Below are positions 50,473-60,228 of a stretch of 64,000 nucleotides of DNA, piece after piece. Made by a program: the position numbers and the translations under genes. This stretch comes from Chryseobacterium balustinum. Lineage in GTDB: Bacteria > Bacteroidota > Bacteroidia > Flavobacteriales > Weeksellaceae. The DNA lies in the NCBI RefSeq assembly GCF_900168205.1, contig NZ_FUZE01000003.1:62001-126000 (forward strand). The letters are read 5' to 3'. Under the pieces are notes generated by a model, which ran no database searches, had not been told where the DNA came from, and was given only the letters and a program-made list of their open reading frames with translations. How positions within the stretch are numbered: the first letter of the stretch is position 1; each line of letters starts with the position of its first letter.

Positions 50473-53241
50473 CTATTTATTTAAAAAATTATAATTCAGT
50501 TCCATCCCGAAATAAGGGGTATTGGCGCCTTTTCTGTACACGGTAACATTGTTGAAAGTATAAGGAGCACTGTAATTAAAAATCCTTGTTACAAACATGG
50601 ATGTTTTTATGTTCTTATAAATACTTTTAGTGATTTTTAAGTTCCCTGCAATCGTAAATGTATAATCTCTAGGCATGTTGTCAGTTACCGAAACATTTCG
50701 TACCAACCATTGTTTATAAGTGTCAGTTTTATCTGCTTCGGTGAAAGGATGTACAATTCCGTCGATTCCGTAATAAGAGATAGGTGCAGCAATTCTTTGA
50801 TCTTTTCTTTGATGATCAAACACACTTCCTTGGAATGATGCAGAAATTGTTAAATCTAAACTAGGAAGATAGGTATCGATAAAAAGATTGTAATTCATAT
50901 TAGAATTTACATATCCATCGTCATTCTGATAAATTCCATAGTATGGAAATCCGTCTGAGCCTATTGATGCAGAAGGCCTTTCGACAACAGGAACAGAGTT
51001 TCTTAATTGTGTTTTAAAATAAGCTCCGCTTAAAGTAAATCTTGTATTGATTGCTTTGAAACGTGGGGATGTATACCCAAATTCAATACCATTCTTGATG
51101 GTTGCACTTCCGTTTTCAGTCACCATGTATTCTGCATTGGTTTTTCTGTCAGTGTAAGGAGTATCGGCTAAACTAGGTCCGTTATTCCATTGTGAAAGAT
51201 CTACTTGCGATGCATCGTATTGTTTGTAGGTGTGAAGAACAGTGTGTCTCATCGGGCGGAAACCATTGGTCATATCTTCTTTGAAATAAGTAAAGAAAAA
51301 GTTGTGGTTTTTATAAGAAAGATCGAGCCTTATTTCTTTTTTGATACTTTTTGCTGCCTCCAAGTTTTTATTTTCAACATTCTGAACATACGTCATGAAA
51401 TTTACATATCGGTATTGTGCATCATTGTGATAATAATTCAGCTGAGTGTAATCCCAGAATTCTCTGTTCGGATACAGCATCAAAAGAGTAGGCTGTTTGT
51501 AAAACTGTCCGTATCCAAGAGTTACATCTGTCTTTAATGGAGCATTATTAATCATTACATGTGGAAGGCTGTATTGAAGATTTAATCTTGGTTCCACAAA
51601 AACTTTTTTGCTGATAGCATAAGAATTGTCAATTCCCATTTGTTTTGAGAATCTTAATCCTGTGTATAAGGTAAATTTATGCTGATCAACTGCGTAGCTC
51701 ATCTGATCTCCTAAAAATGCAGCTATCAAATTAGAAGCAGGGATATCATTGAAAGCTCTAGGTCTTGAGTTGATAAATGATGCAGCATAAGGAGAGTTCA
51801 TATCGTAAACTAAACCTCGTCCGTTGTTTTTAGAATATCTCCAGTCTAAACCGGCTTCATACTGATGATTAATTCCAAAAGTATTTCTCGTTCCTGTAGT
51901 TTGAAGAAGCGCTGTAATGTCAAGTGGTTTTCCTTCTGTACTGAATTCGCTGATATAACGAAGAGCGGGGAAAACACCTACGTTTTCTCCCTGTTCTGTT
52001 GCTAAAGAAAAAGATCTCGGTCCCGACAATTGTACCAGTTTTGTCTGATCTATTTTTTCAAATCCTTGTCTGATTGCAGTTTTTAAAATAATTTTATCAA
52101 AAAATGAGGCCTTATTTAAACTGTACACAAAATTATTGGTAAAGCTTATTCTTGTTCTGGTTTGTTTGTATTTATCTATCTCAGGAGCTCCATTATCCGG
52201 ATCATTTTTTTTGGAATCGATATTGCTTGAAAAATCGATATTTGAACGCCATTCTAAAGGATTAGACCAAAGATTTCCTTTCTTTTTTGAACGGATTGAT
52301 GCGGTCATTCTCTGGTAATTTTCGAAATCATCTGTAGGGTCTGCCTTAGAATCTAAAAAATCTGCACCTGCACTGATTTGCCAGTTTTCATTGATTTTAA
52401 AACCTTTTCCTACGTAATATTGCTTACTGAAACCGTCTGCTTTAAATCTTGCCTGTAAAGGAGATTCACCAATTTTTCTTTCAATTTTAATAACACCGGA
52501 TGTTAAATCTCCATAAGATGCGGATGGAATTCCTCGAATAATTTCTACTTTTTCAATGTCGTTCGTAGAAATTGTTCTCATATCCACTCCGGTTGTGGCA
52601 GTTTCTCTTGCTTCAGGTGAGTATCCAAATTGCCCGTTGTCTAACGAAACTTGCATATCTGCATTAGAATTGATTACATTTCCATCAATCATAAATTGTA
52701 CTCCAAGTGATGAAGTATCATATTTTCCAGGCTCGTTAGCCAGGGCGCCTCTGTTTTCACGAAGTAATGGTCGATTATTTACACTTAATGATGGAGTTTT
52801 TGCCAATCCGCCCGGTAAAAGCTCCATCAAATCTGTAAAGCTTGATGGTTGCAAGTGCTCCATTGCTTTTCTATCGATGATGGTTTTTGTCGTTAAACCT
52901 TTCCCTTCTTTTGAAAAAATTACGATTTCTTCAAGTTTATCTATTGGTTGAAGTTGAAAGTTTAATGTTTTTGAACTGTTCAAGTTAACATCAAACTCTT
53001 TTTCCTGATAATTGGAATGGGTAATTTTTATGTGATGTTTTCCTTCGCTTAAAACTAATGTTGCGATACCGTTTTCGTCCGTAATCACAGCGTTTTGAGA
53101 ACTTTTTACAGTAACACCTTTTAATTTCTGCTGGTTTCCACCGGAAATACTAATGTTTAATTGTAATTTCTCGTTTTGAGCCAATAAGAATTGAGAGCCG
53201 AAGAAAAAAAGTATTATAAATGTTAAGAGCCTGATCATCAT
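50473..53241 (-). CDS. TonB-dependent outer-membrane receptor
   Basis: A 922-residue receptor (start 53241 or the second Met at 53238) with a signal ending FLLAQ, a carboxypeptidase-regulatory-like domain (about 22-105: GGNQQKLKGVTVKSSQ), a plug (DLMELLPGGLAKTPSLSVNN; VEIIRGIPSASYGDLTSGVIK), and a beta-barrel to the C-terminal FGMELNYNFLNK. It takes up an unknown ligand across the outer membrane powered by TonB. It leads a four-gene operon with DUF4876, DUF6850 and a di-heme peroxidase. A TACTTTTG -7 box at 53273-53280 on the minus strand lies 31 nt upstream. Confidence 0.94.
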   Translation of the reverse strand: MMIRLLTFIILFFFGSQFLLAQNEKLQLNISISGGNQQKLKGVTVKSSQNAVITDENGIATLVLSEGKHHIKITHSNYQEKEFDVNLNSSKTLNFQLQPIDKLEEIVIFSKEGKGLTTKTIIDRKAMEHLQPSSFTDLMELLPGGLAKTPSLSVNNRPLLRENRGALANEPGKYDTSSLGVQFMIDGNVINSNADMQVSLDNGQFGYSPEARETATTGVDMRTISTNDIEKVEIIRGIPSASYGDLTSGVIKIERKIGESPLQARFKADGFSKQYYVGKGFKINENWQISAGADFLDSKADPTDDFENYQRMTASIRSKKKGNLWSNPLEWRSNIDFSSNIDSKKNDPDNGAPEIDKYKQTRTRISFTNNFVYSLNKASFFDKIILKTAIRQGFEKIDQTKLVQLSGPRSFSLATEQGENVGVFPALRYISEFSTEGKPLDITALLQTTGTRNTFGINHQYEAGLDWRYSKNNGRGLVYDMNSPYAASFINSRPRAFNDIPASNLIAAFLGDQMSYAVDQHKFTLYTGLRFSKQMGIDNSYAISKKVFVEPRLNLQYSLPHVMINNAPLKTDVTLGYGQFYKQPTLLMLYPNREFWDYTQLNYYHNDAQYRYVNFMTYVQNVENKNLEAAKSIKKEIRLDLSYKNHNFFFTYFKEDMTNGFRPMRHTVLHTYKQYDASQVDLSQWNNGPSLADTPYTDRKTNAEYMVTENGSATIKNGIEFGYTSPRFKAINTRFTLSGAYFKTQLRNSVPVVERPSASIGSDGFPYYGIYQNDDGYVNSNMNYNLFIDTYLPSLDLTISASFQGSVFDHQRKDQRIAAPISYYGIDGIVHPFTEADKTDTYKQWLVRNVSVTDNMPRDYTFTIAGNLKITKSIYKNIKTSMFVTRIFNYSAPYTFNNVTVYRKGANTPYFGMELNYNFLNK

Positions 53242-53272
53242 TATTTTAGTTTGTCGAAAGCAAAATCGACCG

Positions 53273-53280
53273 CAAAAGTA
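53273..53280 (-). promoter_or_regulatory. -7 promoter box of the TonB receptor operon
   Basis: TACTTTTG on the minus strand matches TAnnTTTG exactly, 31 nt before ATG 53241. Confidence 0.6.
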
Positions 53281-53367
53281 AGAATTAAATTTGCCGATTC
53301 GAAATTTATTTAGAACAAATTAAAATAACTGACAAATGTCAGACAAGATATGAAGAAGCTTTTGAGA

Positions 53368-54381
53368 TTATAAAATATTCACTTCTCTTTCTAATTCAAT
53401 CCCGAATTTTTCTTTTACGGAATCAATAATTAAAGCTGAAAAATCAAAAATTTCTTTTCCGGAAGCATTACCTGTAGCATTAATGATGACCAAAGATTGT
53501 AATTGATGAGAAGCAACATTTCCTATTTGTTTTCCTTTCCAGCCACACTGTTCGATGAGCCAACCCGCAGGAACTTTTACGAAATTTCCGTTTGGATACC
53601 CTTGAATGTTTTCAAATTTTAATTTTAAATCTTCAAACTGTGCTAAAGGAATGGTAGGGTTTTTAAAAAAGCTTCCAGCGTTACCAATTTTTTTCGGATC
53701 GGGAAGTTTACTTTGTCTGATGTTAATAACGGCTTTTGAAACATCCTGAATTGTTGGATTTATTATATCTAAATTTTCCAGTTCAGATTTTATAGCACCA
53801 TATTCGGTTTTAATGGTGTGGTTTTGAGTGGTCAATTTAAAATTAACTTCCAAAATCACATATTGGTTTTTTCCTTCCTGCTTAAAAATAGAATCTCTGT
53901 ACCCGAATCTGCATTTTGCCAGATCAAAAGTTTCAACTTCTAATGTTTGTAAATTCAAAACTTTACAACTTGCAAAATGATCTTTTATTTCAGTTCCGTA
54001 AGCTCCGATATTTTGCATCGGTGAAGTTCCCACATTTCCAGGAATGAGAGAAAGGTTCTCGAGCCCGCCATAATTTTTATTCAGACAATACATGACGAAT
54101 TCATGCCAGTTTTCTCCGGCTTTCGCGGTTACTAAAACTTGATTTTCATTTAAAAATTCTTCAGAAATTCCTTTTAAATTTAATTGTATCGCTAAACCGT
54201 CAAAATCTTTTGTGAAAAGAATATTGCTTCCGCCACCTAAGAATAGAAGTGGGAGAGTCTGAGAGTTTGAGTGTTTTAGAGTTTCGATTAATTCTTCTAT
54301 AGTATTTACTTCAACAAAATATTTTGCTTTTGCTTCTACTCCAAAAGTATTGAAAGGTTTTAGTGAAAAATTTTCCTGCAT
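53368..54381 (-). CDS. murB: UDP-N-acetylmuramate dehydrogenase
   Basis: MurB reduces UDP-GlcNAc-enolpyruvate to UDP-MurNAc with NADPH and FAD in cell wall synthesis. The 337-residue protein starts with FSLKPFNTFGVEAKAKYFVE, has the FAD-binding loop LFLGGGSNILFTKDFDG, LSLIPGNVGTSPMQNIGAYG, the YRDSIFK strand, and GSFFKNPTIP with the catalytic Ser. Length matches type I MurB. It follows a lipoprotein and an aminotransferase on the same strand. Confidence 0.96.
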   Translation of the reverse strand: MQENFSLKPFNTFGVEAKAKYFVEVNTIEELIETLKHSNSQTLPLLFLGGGSNILFTKDFDGLAIQLNLKGISEEFLNENQVLVTAKAGENWHEFVMYCLNKNYGGLENLSLIPGNVGTSPMQNIGAYGTEIKDHFASCKVLNLQTLEVETFDLAKCRFGYRDSIFKQEGKNQYVILEVNFKLTTQNHTIKTEYGAIKSELENLDIINPTIQDVSKAVINIRQSKLPDPKKIGNAGSFFKNPTIPLAQFEDLKLKFENIQGYPNGNFVKVPAGWLIEQCGWKGKQIGNVASHQLQSLVIINATGNASGKEIFDFSALIIDSVKEKFGIELEREVNIL

Positions 54382-54423
54382 TGGATTTAGTAAATGTTTA
54401 GAATTAATTTGAAAATAAAATTT

Positions 54424-54906
54424 TTAATGATATTCCTGAGGAATAATTTTTAAGAGTTCTTGCTTAAAACGGGCAAACTTATTATAATGAATATCGTTTT
54501 GTGCGTTGACATAAACGTGAGATTTTTTATTGGTTTTAATCTGAAAACTTTCGTCAATTCCATCAATTGGTTGAATGCTTGGTGAACTTTCGATACTGTC
54601 TAAATTCCTGATTTTAAAAGAGGAAGTTATGCTTTTCCAGGTTTCCGGTTTGATCGCAGAATGCCATTCTTTGTGCTTCTTTGTTGAGGTAGTTCCGGTT
54701 TCAAAATGAATGGAGTCTTTCGTTACTTTTATTACTTTGTAATATCCAAGCTGACCACCAATTTCCGATAAACCAATAAAGGTGATTTCTTCGGTTTTAG
54801 AATCTGATTTTTTATCAGCATTCTTTTTTTCACTGCACGAAAAAAAAATCAGCAGTAAAAACATTGAAACGAAGATTTTCAAATCACTTATTTTTACTGC
54901 CGACAT
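54424..54906 (-). CDS. lipoprotein of unknown function
   Basis: A 160-residue protein with a signal ending IFFSC and a charged mature part (SEKKNADKKSDSK after the Cys). The remainder has WHSAIKPETWKSI and HVYVNAQNDIHYNKFARF, with no recognised family. It lies 10 nt after an aminotransferase gene and 42 nt before murB, so all three are probably one operon. The function is unknown. Confidence 0.76.
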   Translation of the reverse strand: MSAVKISDLKIFVSMFLLLIFFSCSEKKNADKKSDSKTEEITFIGLSEIGGQLGYYKVIKVTKDSIHFETGTTSTKKHKEWHSAIKPETWKSITSSFKIRNLDSIESSPSIQPIDGIDESFQIKTNKKSHVYVNAQNDIHYNKFARFKQELLKIIPQEYH

Positions 54907-54916
54907 TGTTGTAATA

Positions 54917-56122
54917 TTAAAGATTAAACTCTAATTTGTATTTTACAAGTGCATTTTTTAGAATCTCTGCACTTTTTCTTAAATCTTCTTCTTTCAAAAC
55001 GTAAGCAATTCTTACTTGTTTTTTACCTAATTCAGGATTGCTGTAAAAACCTCCTGCAGGCGCAACCATAATGGTTTCGTTATTCAGGGTGTATTTTTCA
55101 AGAAGCCATTGTGCGAATTTTTCAGTATCGTCTACCGGAAGTTCGGCAACACAGTAAAAAGCTCCTTTTGGTTTCGGACAAATTACTCCCGGAATTGCAT
55201 TCAGCAAATCAACCAAAACATTTCTTCTGTGAGTATATTCTTCTCTTACAGCTCTGATGTATGCGCCGTCATTTTGATGAGCGGCAGTTGCAGCGATCTG
55301 TCCCAAAAGTACTGGGCTTAATCTTGCCTGTGCAAAAAGCATTGCAGCATCATGAATTTTTTTCGAACGGGTAATTAAACAACCAATTCTTACACCACAC
55401 ATTGAGTAACGCTTAGATTCTGAATCGATGATGATGCAGTTTTCGCTTAGTTCAGGAAAAGCAAGCATTGAAATCTGTTGTTTTCCATCGTAAACGTATT
55501 CTCTGTAAACCTCATCAGAGATGACAACAATGTCATATTTTAAAGCAATCTCAGCTAATTTCTGAAGCTCTTCACGAGTGTAAAGATATCCTGTAGGATT
55601 TCCAGGGTTGCAGATAACGATTGCTCTTGTTTTTGCCGTGATTTTCTTCTCGAATTCTTCAATCGGAGGAAGTGCAAAACCAGTATCAATAGAGGAAGGA
55701 ATTGCAACTACATTCACATTGAAAGTACTTGTAAATCCGTTATAGTTTGCATAATAAGGTTCAGGGATAATTACTTCGTCACCATCATCACAAAGGGTAG
55801 AAATAGCAAAATTTAAAGCTTCAGATCCACCGTTTGTTACGATAAAATTATCTGGAGTAAGGTCTGTGAAATCTAAAGAATGATAATATTCTGTTAATGC
55901 CTTTCTGTACTCAATATTTCCTTCTGAAAGAGCATATTCTAATACTTTTAAATCAATATTTTTTAAAGCATTCAGAGCCGTTTCTGGAGTTTCGATATCA
56001 GGTTGCCCGATATTAAGGTGATATACTTTTGTACCTCTTTGTTTAGCTTCTAAAGCAAAAGGAACCAGTTTTCTTACCGGCGAAGGCGGCATCTGTTGTG
56101 CTCTGTTTGAAATGTTTGGCAT
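54917..56122 (-). CDS. pyridoxal-phosphate aminotransferase, class I/II
   Basis: The 401-residue enzyme belongs to the aspartate/aromatic aminotransferase group. Visible motifs are VYHLNIGQPDIETPETAL near the start, VTNGGSEALNFAISTL, CNPGNPTGYLY, VISDEVYREYVYDG, and the PLP-lysine region IDSESKRYSMCGVRIG. The C-terminus carries VRIAYVLKEEDL with the Arg for the carboxylate. The amino acid substrate cannot be decided between Asp and others. A TATTTTTG -7 box at 56142-56149 on the minus strand is 19 nt before the ATG, making it first of the operon. Confidence 0.92.
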   Translation of the reverse strand: MPNISNRAQQMPPSPVRKLVPFALEAKQRGTKVYHLNIGQPDIETPETALNALKNIDLKVLEYALSEGNIEYRKALTEYYHSLDFTDLTPDNFIVTNGGSEALNFAISTLCDDGDEVIIPEPYYANYNGFTSTFNVNVVAIPSSIDTGFALPPIEEFEKKITAKTRAIVICNPGNPTGYLYTREELQKLAEIALKYDIVVISDEVYREYVYDGKQQISMLAFPELSENCIIIDSESKRYSMCGVRIGCLITRSKKIHDAAMLFAQARLSPVLLGQIAATAAHQNDGAYIRAVREEYTHRRNVLVDLLNAIPGVICPKPKGAFYCVAELPVDDTEKFAQWLLEKYTLNNETIMVAPAGGFYSNPELGKKQVRIAYVLKEEDLRKSAEILKNALVKYKLEFNL

Positions 56123-56141
56123 TATCTAAAATTTGTATGCA

Positions 56142-56149
56142 CAAAAATA
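56142..56149 (-). promoter_or_regulatory. -7 promoter box of the aminotransferase gene
   Basis: TATTTTTG on the minus strand matches TAnnTTTG, 19 nt before ATG 56122. The plus-strand gene at 56391 has its own candidate TTG-N19-TAGTTTTA just upstream. Confidence 0.55.
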
Positions 56150-56390
56150 ACAAAATATTTCGGCTCATGAGAAAATATCTCAACTGATATTGATAATGTT
56201 ATGTGTTGAATATTAATTATGTTATTAATGTTAATAATTCAAAAAACGTATAATTTAAAATTGTATAAACATTTATGATTTGATGATAATGTGTTAATAT
56301 TTAATATGTATTGAAAATAATTTAAAATAAATATTGTGTTTTTGGATTTAATTCATAGTTTTACGCCGAACTAAATAAAAAAAATATTCT

Positions 56391-58871
56391 ATGAAAGGAA
56401 AAAGACTCTTTGGGTTGGTTAATCTATGTGCGCTTTTCTATGCGCCAATGGCATTTGCCCAATATTACCACCCTGTTGCTGTAAGTGGATTTACGCAAGA
56501 TGTAATTGCTAATGGAATAGGAAATGCAACTGCAAGCACAACTGCTTCTGTAGATGCTGTAGATTACGGATATGTATCTAAAGATTTTAAGGCTACAGCA
56601 ACAAGCCCTGAGCTTACTTATGGACTTCCTGTATCGGGTCAGTTTATGAGTGTTGTAGGGACAACTCCGGGACTGACTTATCAATTAGCGTCCTATAATA
56701 GTAGTAATGCTTTAAAATTGAATGCTGTATCTGATGCGGGAACATTAACTTTTAGTACTCCTACTGCAGCTTTCAATTTATATTTCCTGGCAACAGGTGG
56801 GTCCGGATCTGGAGTTGTTACTGCTGTTGTGAATTTTACGGATGGCACCAACCAAACGTTTACAAGTTTATCAGTTGGTGACTGGTATGATCAGTCAAAT
56901 TTTGCAATACAAGGTATCGGAAGAATAAAAATTACAACTAATGCATTAGAAGATGGGGGAGGTACAAATCCTAGAATCTATCAAATTCCTTTAGCAATAT
57001 CTACTGCGAATCAGTCTAAAACAGTGCAAAGTATTGCTTTTACTAAGAATTCCGGTTCTGGTTTTATTAATATTTTTGGTGTTTCAGCAAATAGATTTAC
57101 AACTTGTTTGGCGCCAACCGCAGTTACGGCTTCTGCGGTTTCAGTAAGTTCTGCAACGCTTACTTGGACTGCTCCTGCTACAGTACCTACTAACTACGAT
57201 ATTTACTATACTTCTTCTACGGTTGCGCCAAATAGCAGTACTGCACCTACAGTATCTGGTGTTACCGGTACTACAACAAATATTACCAGCGGAATCACTT
57301 CTACTACCAAATATCATGTTTGGATAAGATCAAACTGTGGAGGATCTGTCGGAGAATGGGCTTATGGTACAACATTTACAACACCTTGTTCTACGTTTAC
57401 AGTACCTTATTCTGAGAATTTTGACAGCACATCACTTGGATCTACAACAAATACCAATGCGCCAATGTGTTGGTCGTATTTAGAAAGTAGTGGGTTTGCA
57501 GGATATGGTTATGTAACAAATAGTAATTCAAATTCACCAACAAACAGTTATTATTTATCTAATATTTCGGCAAGTACAGGAAATCAAATGTTGGTATCAC
57601 CTCAAACGGTTGCATTATCTGACGGAACTAAGAGAGTAAAATTTTACGCAAAAGGAGGGGCAAACTATACTTTACAGGTAGGGACTTTAACGAATCCTTC
57701 TGATCCGTCAACCTTTGTTTCATTCAATACAACAACTATCACGGCTAATCATGCTCAATATACCGTTAATATTCCTTCGGGAGGAGGTTCTTATTTGGCA
57801 TTCAGACATAATTTAGGAGGTACTTACAGATCAATTTATCTTGATGATATTACGGTAGAGGCTATTCCTTCTTGTGTAGAGCCGGTTTCCCTTGCGGTTA
57901 CAGGACAAACGATGACGTCGGTAAGCTTGTCATGGACGGATACTTTAACTGTTCCGGTAAATAATTATGATATTTACTACAGTACAACCAACGTAGCTCC
58001 TACAACAAGTACTGTTTTGAATGCGACCAATTCTGTAAATTCATCGACCACAACAGTTACAGTTCCTGGATTAGCTTCTGAAACTATCTATTATTTCTGG
58101 GTGAGATCTCGTTGTTCGTCTACGAATCAAAGTATTTGGGTAGGATCAGTTAATGCTTTCACAGGATATTGCCTACCATCTTCTTCTAACCAAAGCTCTT
58201 GGATATCTGCATTCAGCTCAACGGGAGCAATGACCAATATGGCATATTCTTCTGCAACTGCCGTTGCTGGAACTAATGGATACCAAAATTTATCTGCAAC
58301 CACAAATACAATTTCAAATACTGCTGGAAGTACAACTTCAATCTCTGTGACAGCGGGTGGCCCAACTTGTGGAATGGCAGTTTGGGTTGATTGGAATAAC
58401 GATTTAGTATTCAGTTCTACTGAAAGAATGTACGCGACTACATCATATACTACGACGACTCCTTCTGCAGCATCAATTACTATTCCTGCGGGAACACCTC
58501 TTGGTAACTACAGAATGAGAGTGATGTGTGATTATAACACCAGTGCGCCTTCGAATGCTTGTGGGTCTATTACAAGAGGAGAGTTTTTAGATTTCAAGCT
58601 TCAGGTTACTGATGTATTAGGAACTTCAGATCTTACTTCTAAAACTAAAGAGGTTTCTGTTTATCCGAATCCATTCACTGATGTGGTGTATATTTCTGAA
58701 ACTAAAGATTTGAAAACTGTAAAAGTATTCGACTTAACAGGAAGAGCAGTAAAAACTATAGAAAATCCTACCAAGGAAATCAGTTTAGGCTCATTAAATT
58801 CAGGACTTTATTTGATTACAATGTATTTCAAAGACGGTTCTCAAAATACGGTGAAAGCCATTAAAAAGTAA
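56391..58871 (+). CDS. T9SS-secreted FN3/GEVED protein
   Basis: An 826-residue secreted protein with signal peptide to about residue 24 (MAFAQ). The order is an N-terminal beta domain (25-235), an FN3 domain (CLAPTAVTASAVSVSSATLT, about 240-335), a MAM-like cysteine domain (PYSENFDSTSLGS and CWSYLESSG), a second FN3 (CVEPVSLAVTGQTMTSVSLS, about 500-590), a GEVED domain (GMAVWVDWNNDLVFSSTERM, LGNYRMRVMCDYN), and a type A sorting domain (VSVYPNPFTDVVYISET onward). GEVED and FN3 pairs are frequent in flavobacterial secreted proteins. The substrate or partner is unknown. It is monocistronic. Confidence 0.92.
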   Translation: MKGKRLFGLVNLCALFYAPMAFAQYYHPVAVSGFTQDVIANGIGNATASTTASVDAVDYGYVSKDFKATATSPELTYGLPVSGQFMSVVGTTPGLTYQLASYNSSNALKLNAVSDAGTLTFSTPTAAFNLYFLATGGSGSGVVTAVVNFTDGTNQTFTSLSVGDWYDQSNFAIQGIGRIKITTNALEDGGGTNPRIYQIPLAISTANQSKTVQSIAFTKNSGSGFINIFGVSANRFTTCLAPTAVTASAVSVSSATLTWTAPATVPTNYDIYYTSSTVAPNSSTAPTVSGVTGTTTNITSGITSTTKYHVWIRSNCGGSVGEWAYGTTFTTPCSTFTVPYSENFDSTSLGSTTNTNAPMCWSYLESSGFAGYGYVTNSNSNSPTNSYYLSNISASTGNQMLVSPQTVALSDGTKRVKFYAKGGANYTLQVGTLTNPSDPSTFVSFNTTTITANHAQYTVNIPSGGGSYLAFRHNLGGTYRSIYLDDITVEAIPSCVEPVSLAVTGQTMTSVSLSWTDTLTVPVNNYDIYYSTTNVAPTTSTVLNATNSVNSSTTTVTVPGLASETIYYFWVRSRCSSTNQSIWVGSVNAFTGYCLPSSSNQSSWISAFSSTGAMTNMAYSSATAVAGTNGYQNLSATTNTISNTAGSTTSISVTAGGPTCGMAVWVDWNNDLVFSSTERMYATTSYTTTTPSAASITIPAGTPLGNYRMRVMCDYNTSAPSNACGSITRGEFLDFKLQVTDVLGTSDLTSKTKEVSVYPNPFTDVVYISETKDLKTVKVFDLTGRAVKTIENPTKEISLGSLNSGLYLITMYFKDGSQNTVKAIKK

Positions 58872-58894
58872 ATTATTTTTGAATTATTTTTTTT

Positions 58895-58927
58895 AACAGT
58901 CTTGCATTTATGTAAGGCTGTTTTTAT
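58895..58927 (+). terminator. terminator after the FN3/GEVED gene
   Basis: AACAGTCTTGCA (58895-58906) pairs with TGTAAGGCTGTT (58911-58922) through two G-U pairs, then a T-run. Confidence 0.85.
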
Positions 58928-58988
58928 TTTCAGAAAGATTTGGATTTAATTAAAGCCTTTTATTTTAAATTTGTTAAAAATTGAAACA

Positions 58989-59442
58989 ATGCAAATTCCA
59001 TCAATATCAGTAGAAGATTATATCTCACAAATTCCGGAAGAAAGACAGGAGGTTTTCAAAAAAATGTTTGATACGGTCAACGATAATTTACCTCAAGGTT
59101 TTAAACAAGGTGTAAGTTATGGAATGATCGGCTGGAATGTTCCTTTAGAAACTTTTCCGGCAGGTTATCATTGTACACCGGGATCAGCGCTTCCTTTTAT
59201 GAATGGCTTCGCAGAAAAATTTTATCGCTTTGTATCATATGGGAATGTATGCAAAACCTGAACTTTTAGATTGGTTTGTGGCAGAGTTTCCAAAGCATTC
59301 AAAAAGAAAACTGGATATGGGAAAATCGTGTATCCGTTTCAAAAAAATGGATGAAATTCCTTTTGAATTAATTGCCGAACTGAGTAAAAAAATGACTGTA
59401 GATGAATGGATCAATATTTATGAAAACAACCTTAAAAAATAG
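58989..59442 (+). pseudogene. frameshifted DUF1801-type gene
   Basis: Two frames together cover one protein. The first, from ATG 58989, gives MQIPSISVEDYISQIPEERQ through YHCTPGSALPFMN and then goes off at NGFAEKF. The second, entered near 59203, continues as ASQKNFIALYHMGMYAKPEL to the stop at 59442. The joined product would be about 150 residues, a usual DUF1801 length, with a typical FMNLASQKNF passage. The break lies near 59199-59204 and needs either one base removed or two added. It may be a real lesion or a sequencing error. The stop overlaps the next gene's start by 23 nt. Confidence 0.78.
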
Positions 59443-60073
59443 ACTCCGATTAAACTTAGCTTTCTTATTTTCAATTTTGATTTGTGTTTTAGGGTGTAAA
59501 AATTCTCAGAATTTAGGCTTGAAAAACGGTGATTTATTGTTTGTGACGGCAAAAGAAAGTGGTTTGTCGGGTGCGATCAATAATGTAACCCAAAAGCAGA
59601 AAAATGCTTCGTTTGATCATATCGGAATTTTACAGAAAGATAAAATGGGTGTCTTTGTGCTTCATGCTGCTCCAAAAGGTGGTTCTCAAAAACAAAATTT
59701 GAATGAGTTTCTAAAAGATCAGGCCAATGACGGACAAAAAGTTGTTTTATATCGATTAAAACCTCAGTTTCAGAAAAATATTCCTGATGCCATTGAAAAA
59801 GCGAATTCAATGTTGGGCAAACCTTACAATTTCAATTATATTTTAGATGATAATTCCTATTATTGTTCAGATTACATCGAAAGAGCATTTAGAAAAGATA
59901 AGATCTTTACATTAGAACCAATGACTTTCATTGATCCCAAAACCGGGAAAACAAATGTATTTTGGGAAGAATTTTATGCTAAAAAAAATCTTAGAGTTCC
60001 GGAAGGTGAATTAGGTTGCAATCCAAATGGTCTGGCGGGTTCAGACAAAATCGAAAGGGTAAAAGAATTATAA
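59420..60073 (+). CDS. YiiX-like NlpC/P60-type lipoprotein
   Basis: From ATG 59420 the product is 217 residues with a lipoprotein signal (MKTTLKNRLRLNLAFLFSIL then CVLGC). The catalytic Cys-His pair of the permuted NlpC/P60 superfamily is visible as FDHIGIL (His) and NSYYCSDYIERAF (Cys). LKNGDLLFVTAKESGLSGAI is the usual opening. Members hydrolyse amide or thioester bonds in peptidoglycan or lipids; which applies here is unknown. The gene starts inside the 3' end of the DUF1801 gene. A terminator lies about 105 nt downstream. Confidence 0.9.
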   Translation: MKTTLKNRLRLNLAFLFSILICVLGCKNSQNLGLKNGDLLFVTAKESGLSGAINNVTQKQKNASFDHIGILQKDKMGVFVLHAAPKGGSQKQNLNEFLKDQANDGQKVVLYRLKPQFQKNIPDAIEKANSMLGKPYNFNYILDDNSYYCSDYIERAFRKDKIFTLEPMTFIDPKTGKTNVFWEEFYAKKNLRVPEGELGCNPNGLAGSDKIERVKEL

Positions 60074-60089
60074 TAAAAATCAAATTTTT

Positions 60090-60144
60090 GCCACGAATAC
60101 ACGAATTTAATTTAAAAATAATTTAAAATTCGTGCATTCATGGC
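60090..60144. repeat. intergenic inverted repeat of the word CCACGAATACACGAAT
   Basis: GCCACGAATACACGAATTTA (60090-60109) faces TAAAATTCGTGCATTCATGG (60124-60143). This word is frequent between genes in Bacteroidota. Confidence 0.75.
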
Positions 60145-60177
60145 TTTTTTATAATCATTTGAGTGTTATAAAAATGG

Positions 60178-60204
60178 GAGAAACCGAAAGGCTTCTCTTT
60201 TTTT
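60178..60204 (+). terminator. terminator after the YiiX-like gene
   Basis: GAGAAACC (60178-60185) and GGCTTCTC (60190-60197) with one mismatch close on GAAA, followed by a T-run. Confidence 0.75.
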
Positions 60205-60228
60205 ATGTTAAATTTTAAAATTAGTACC

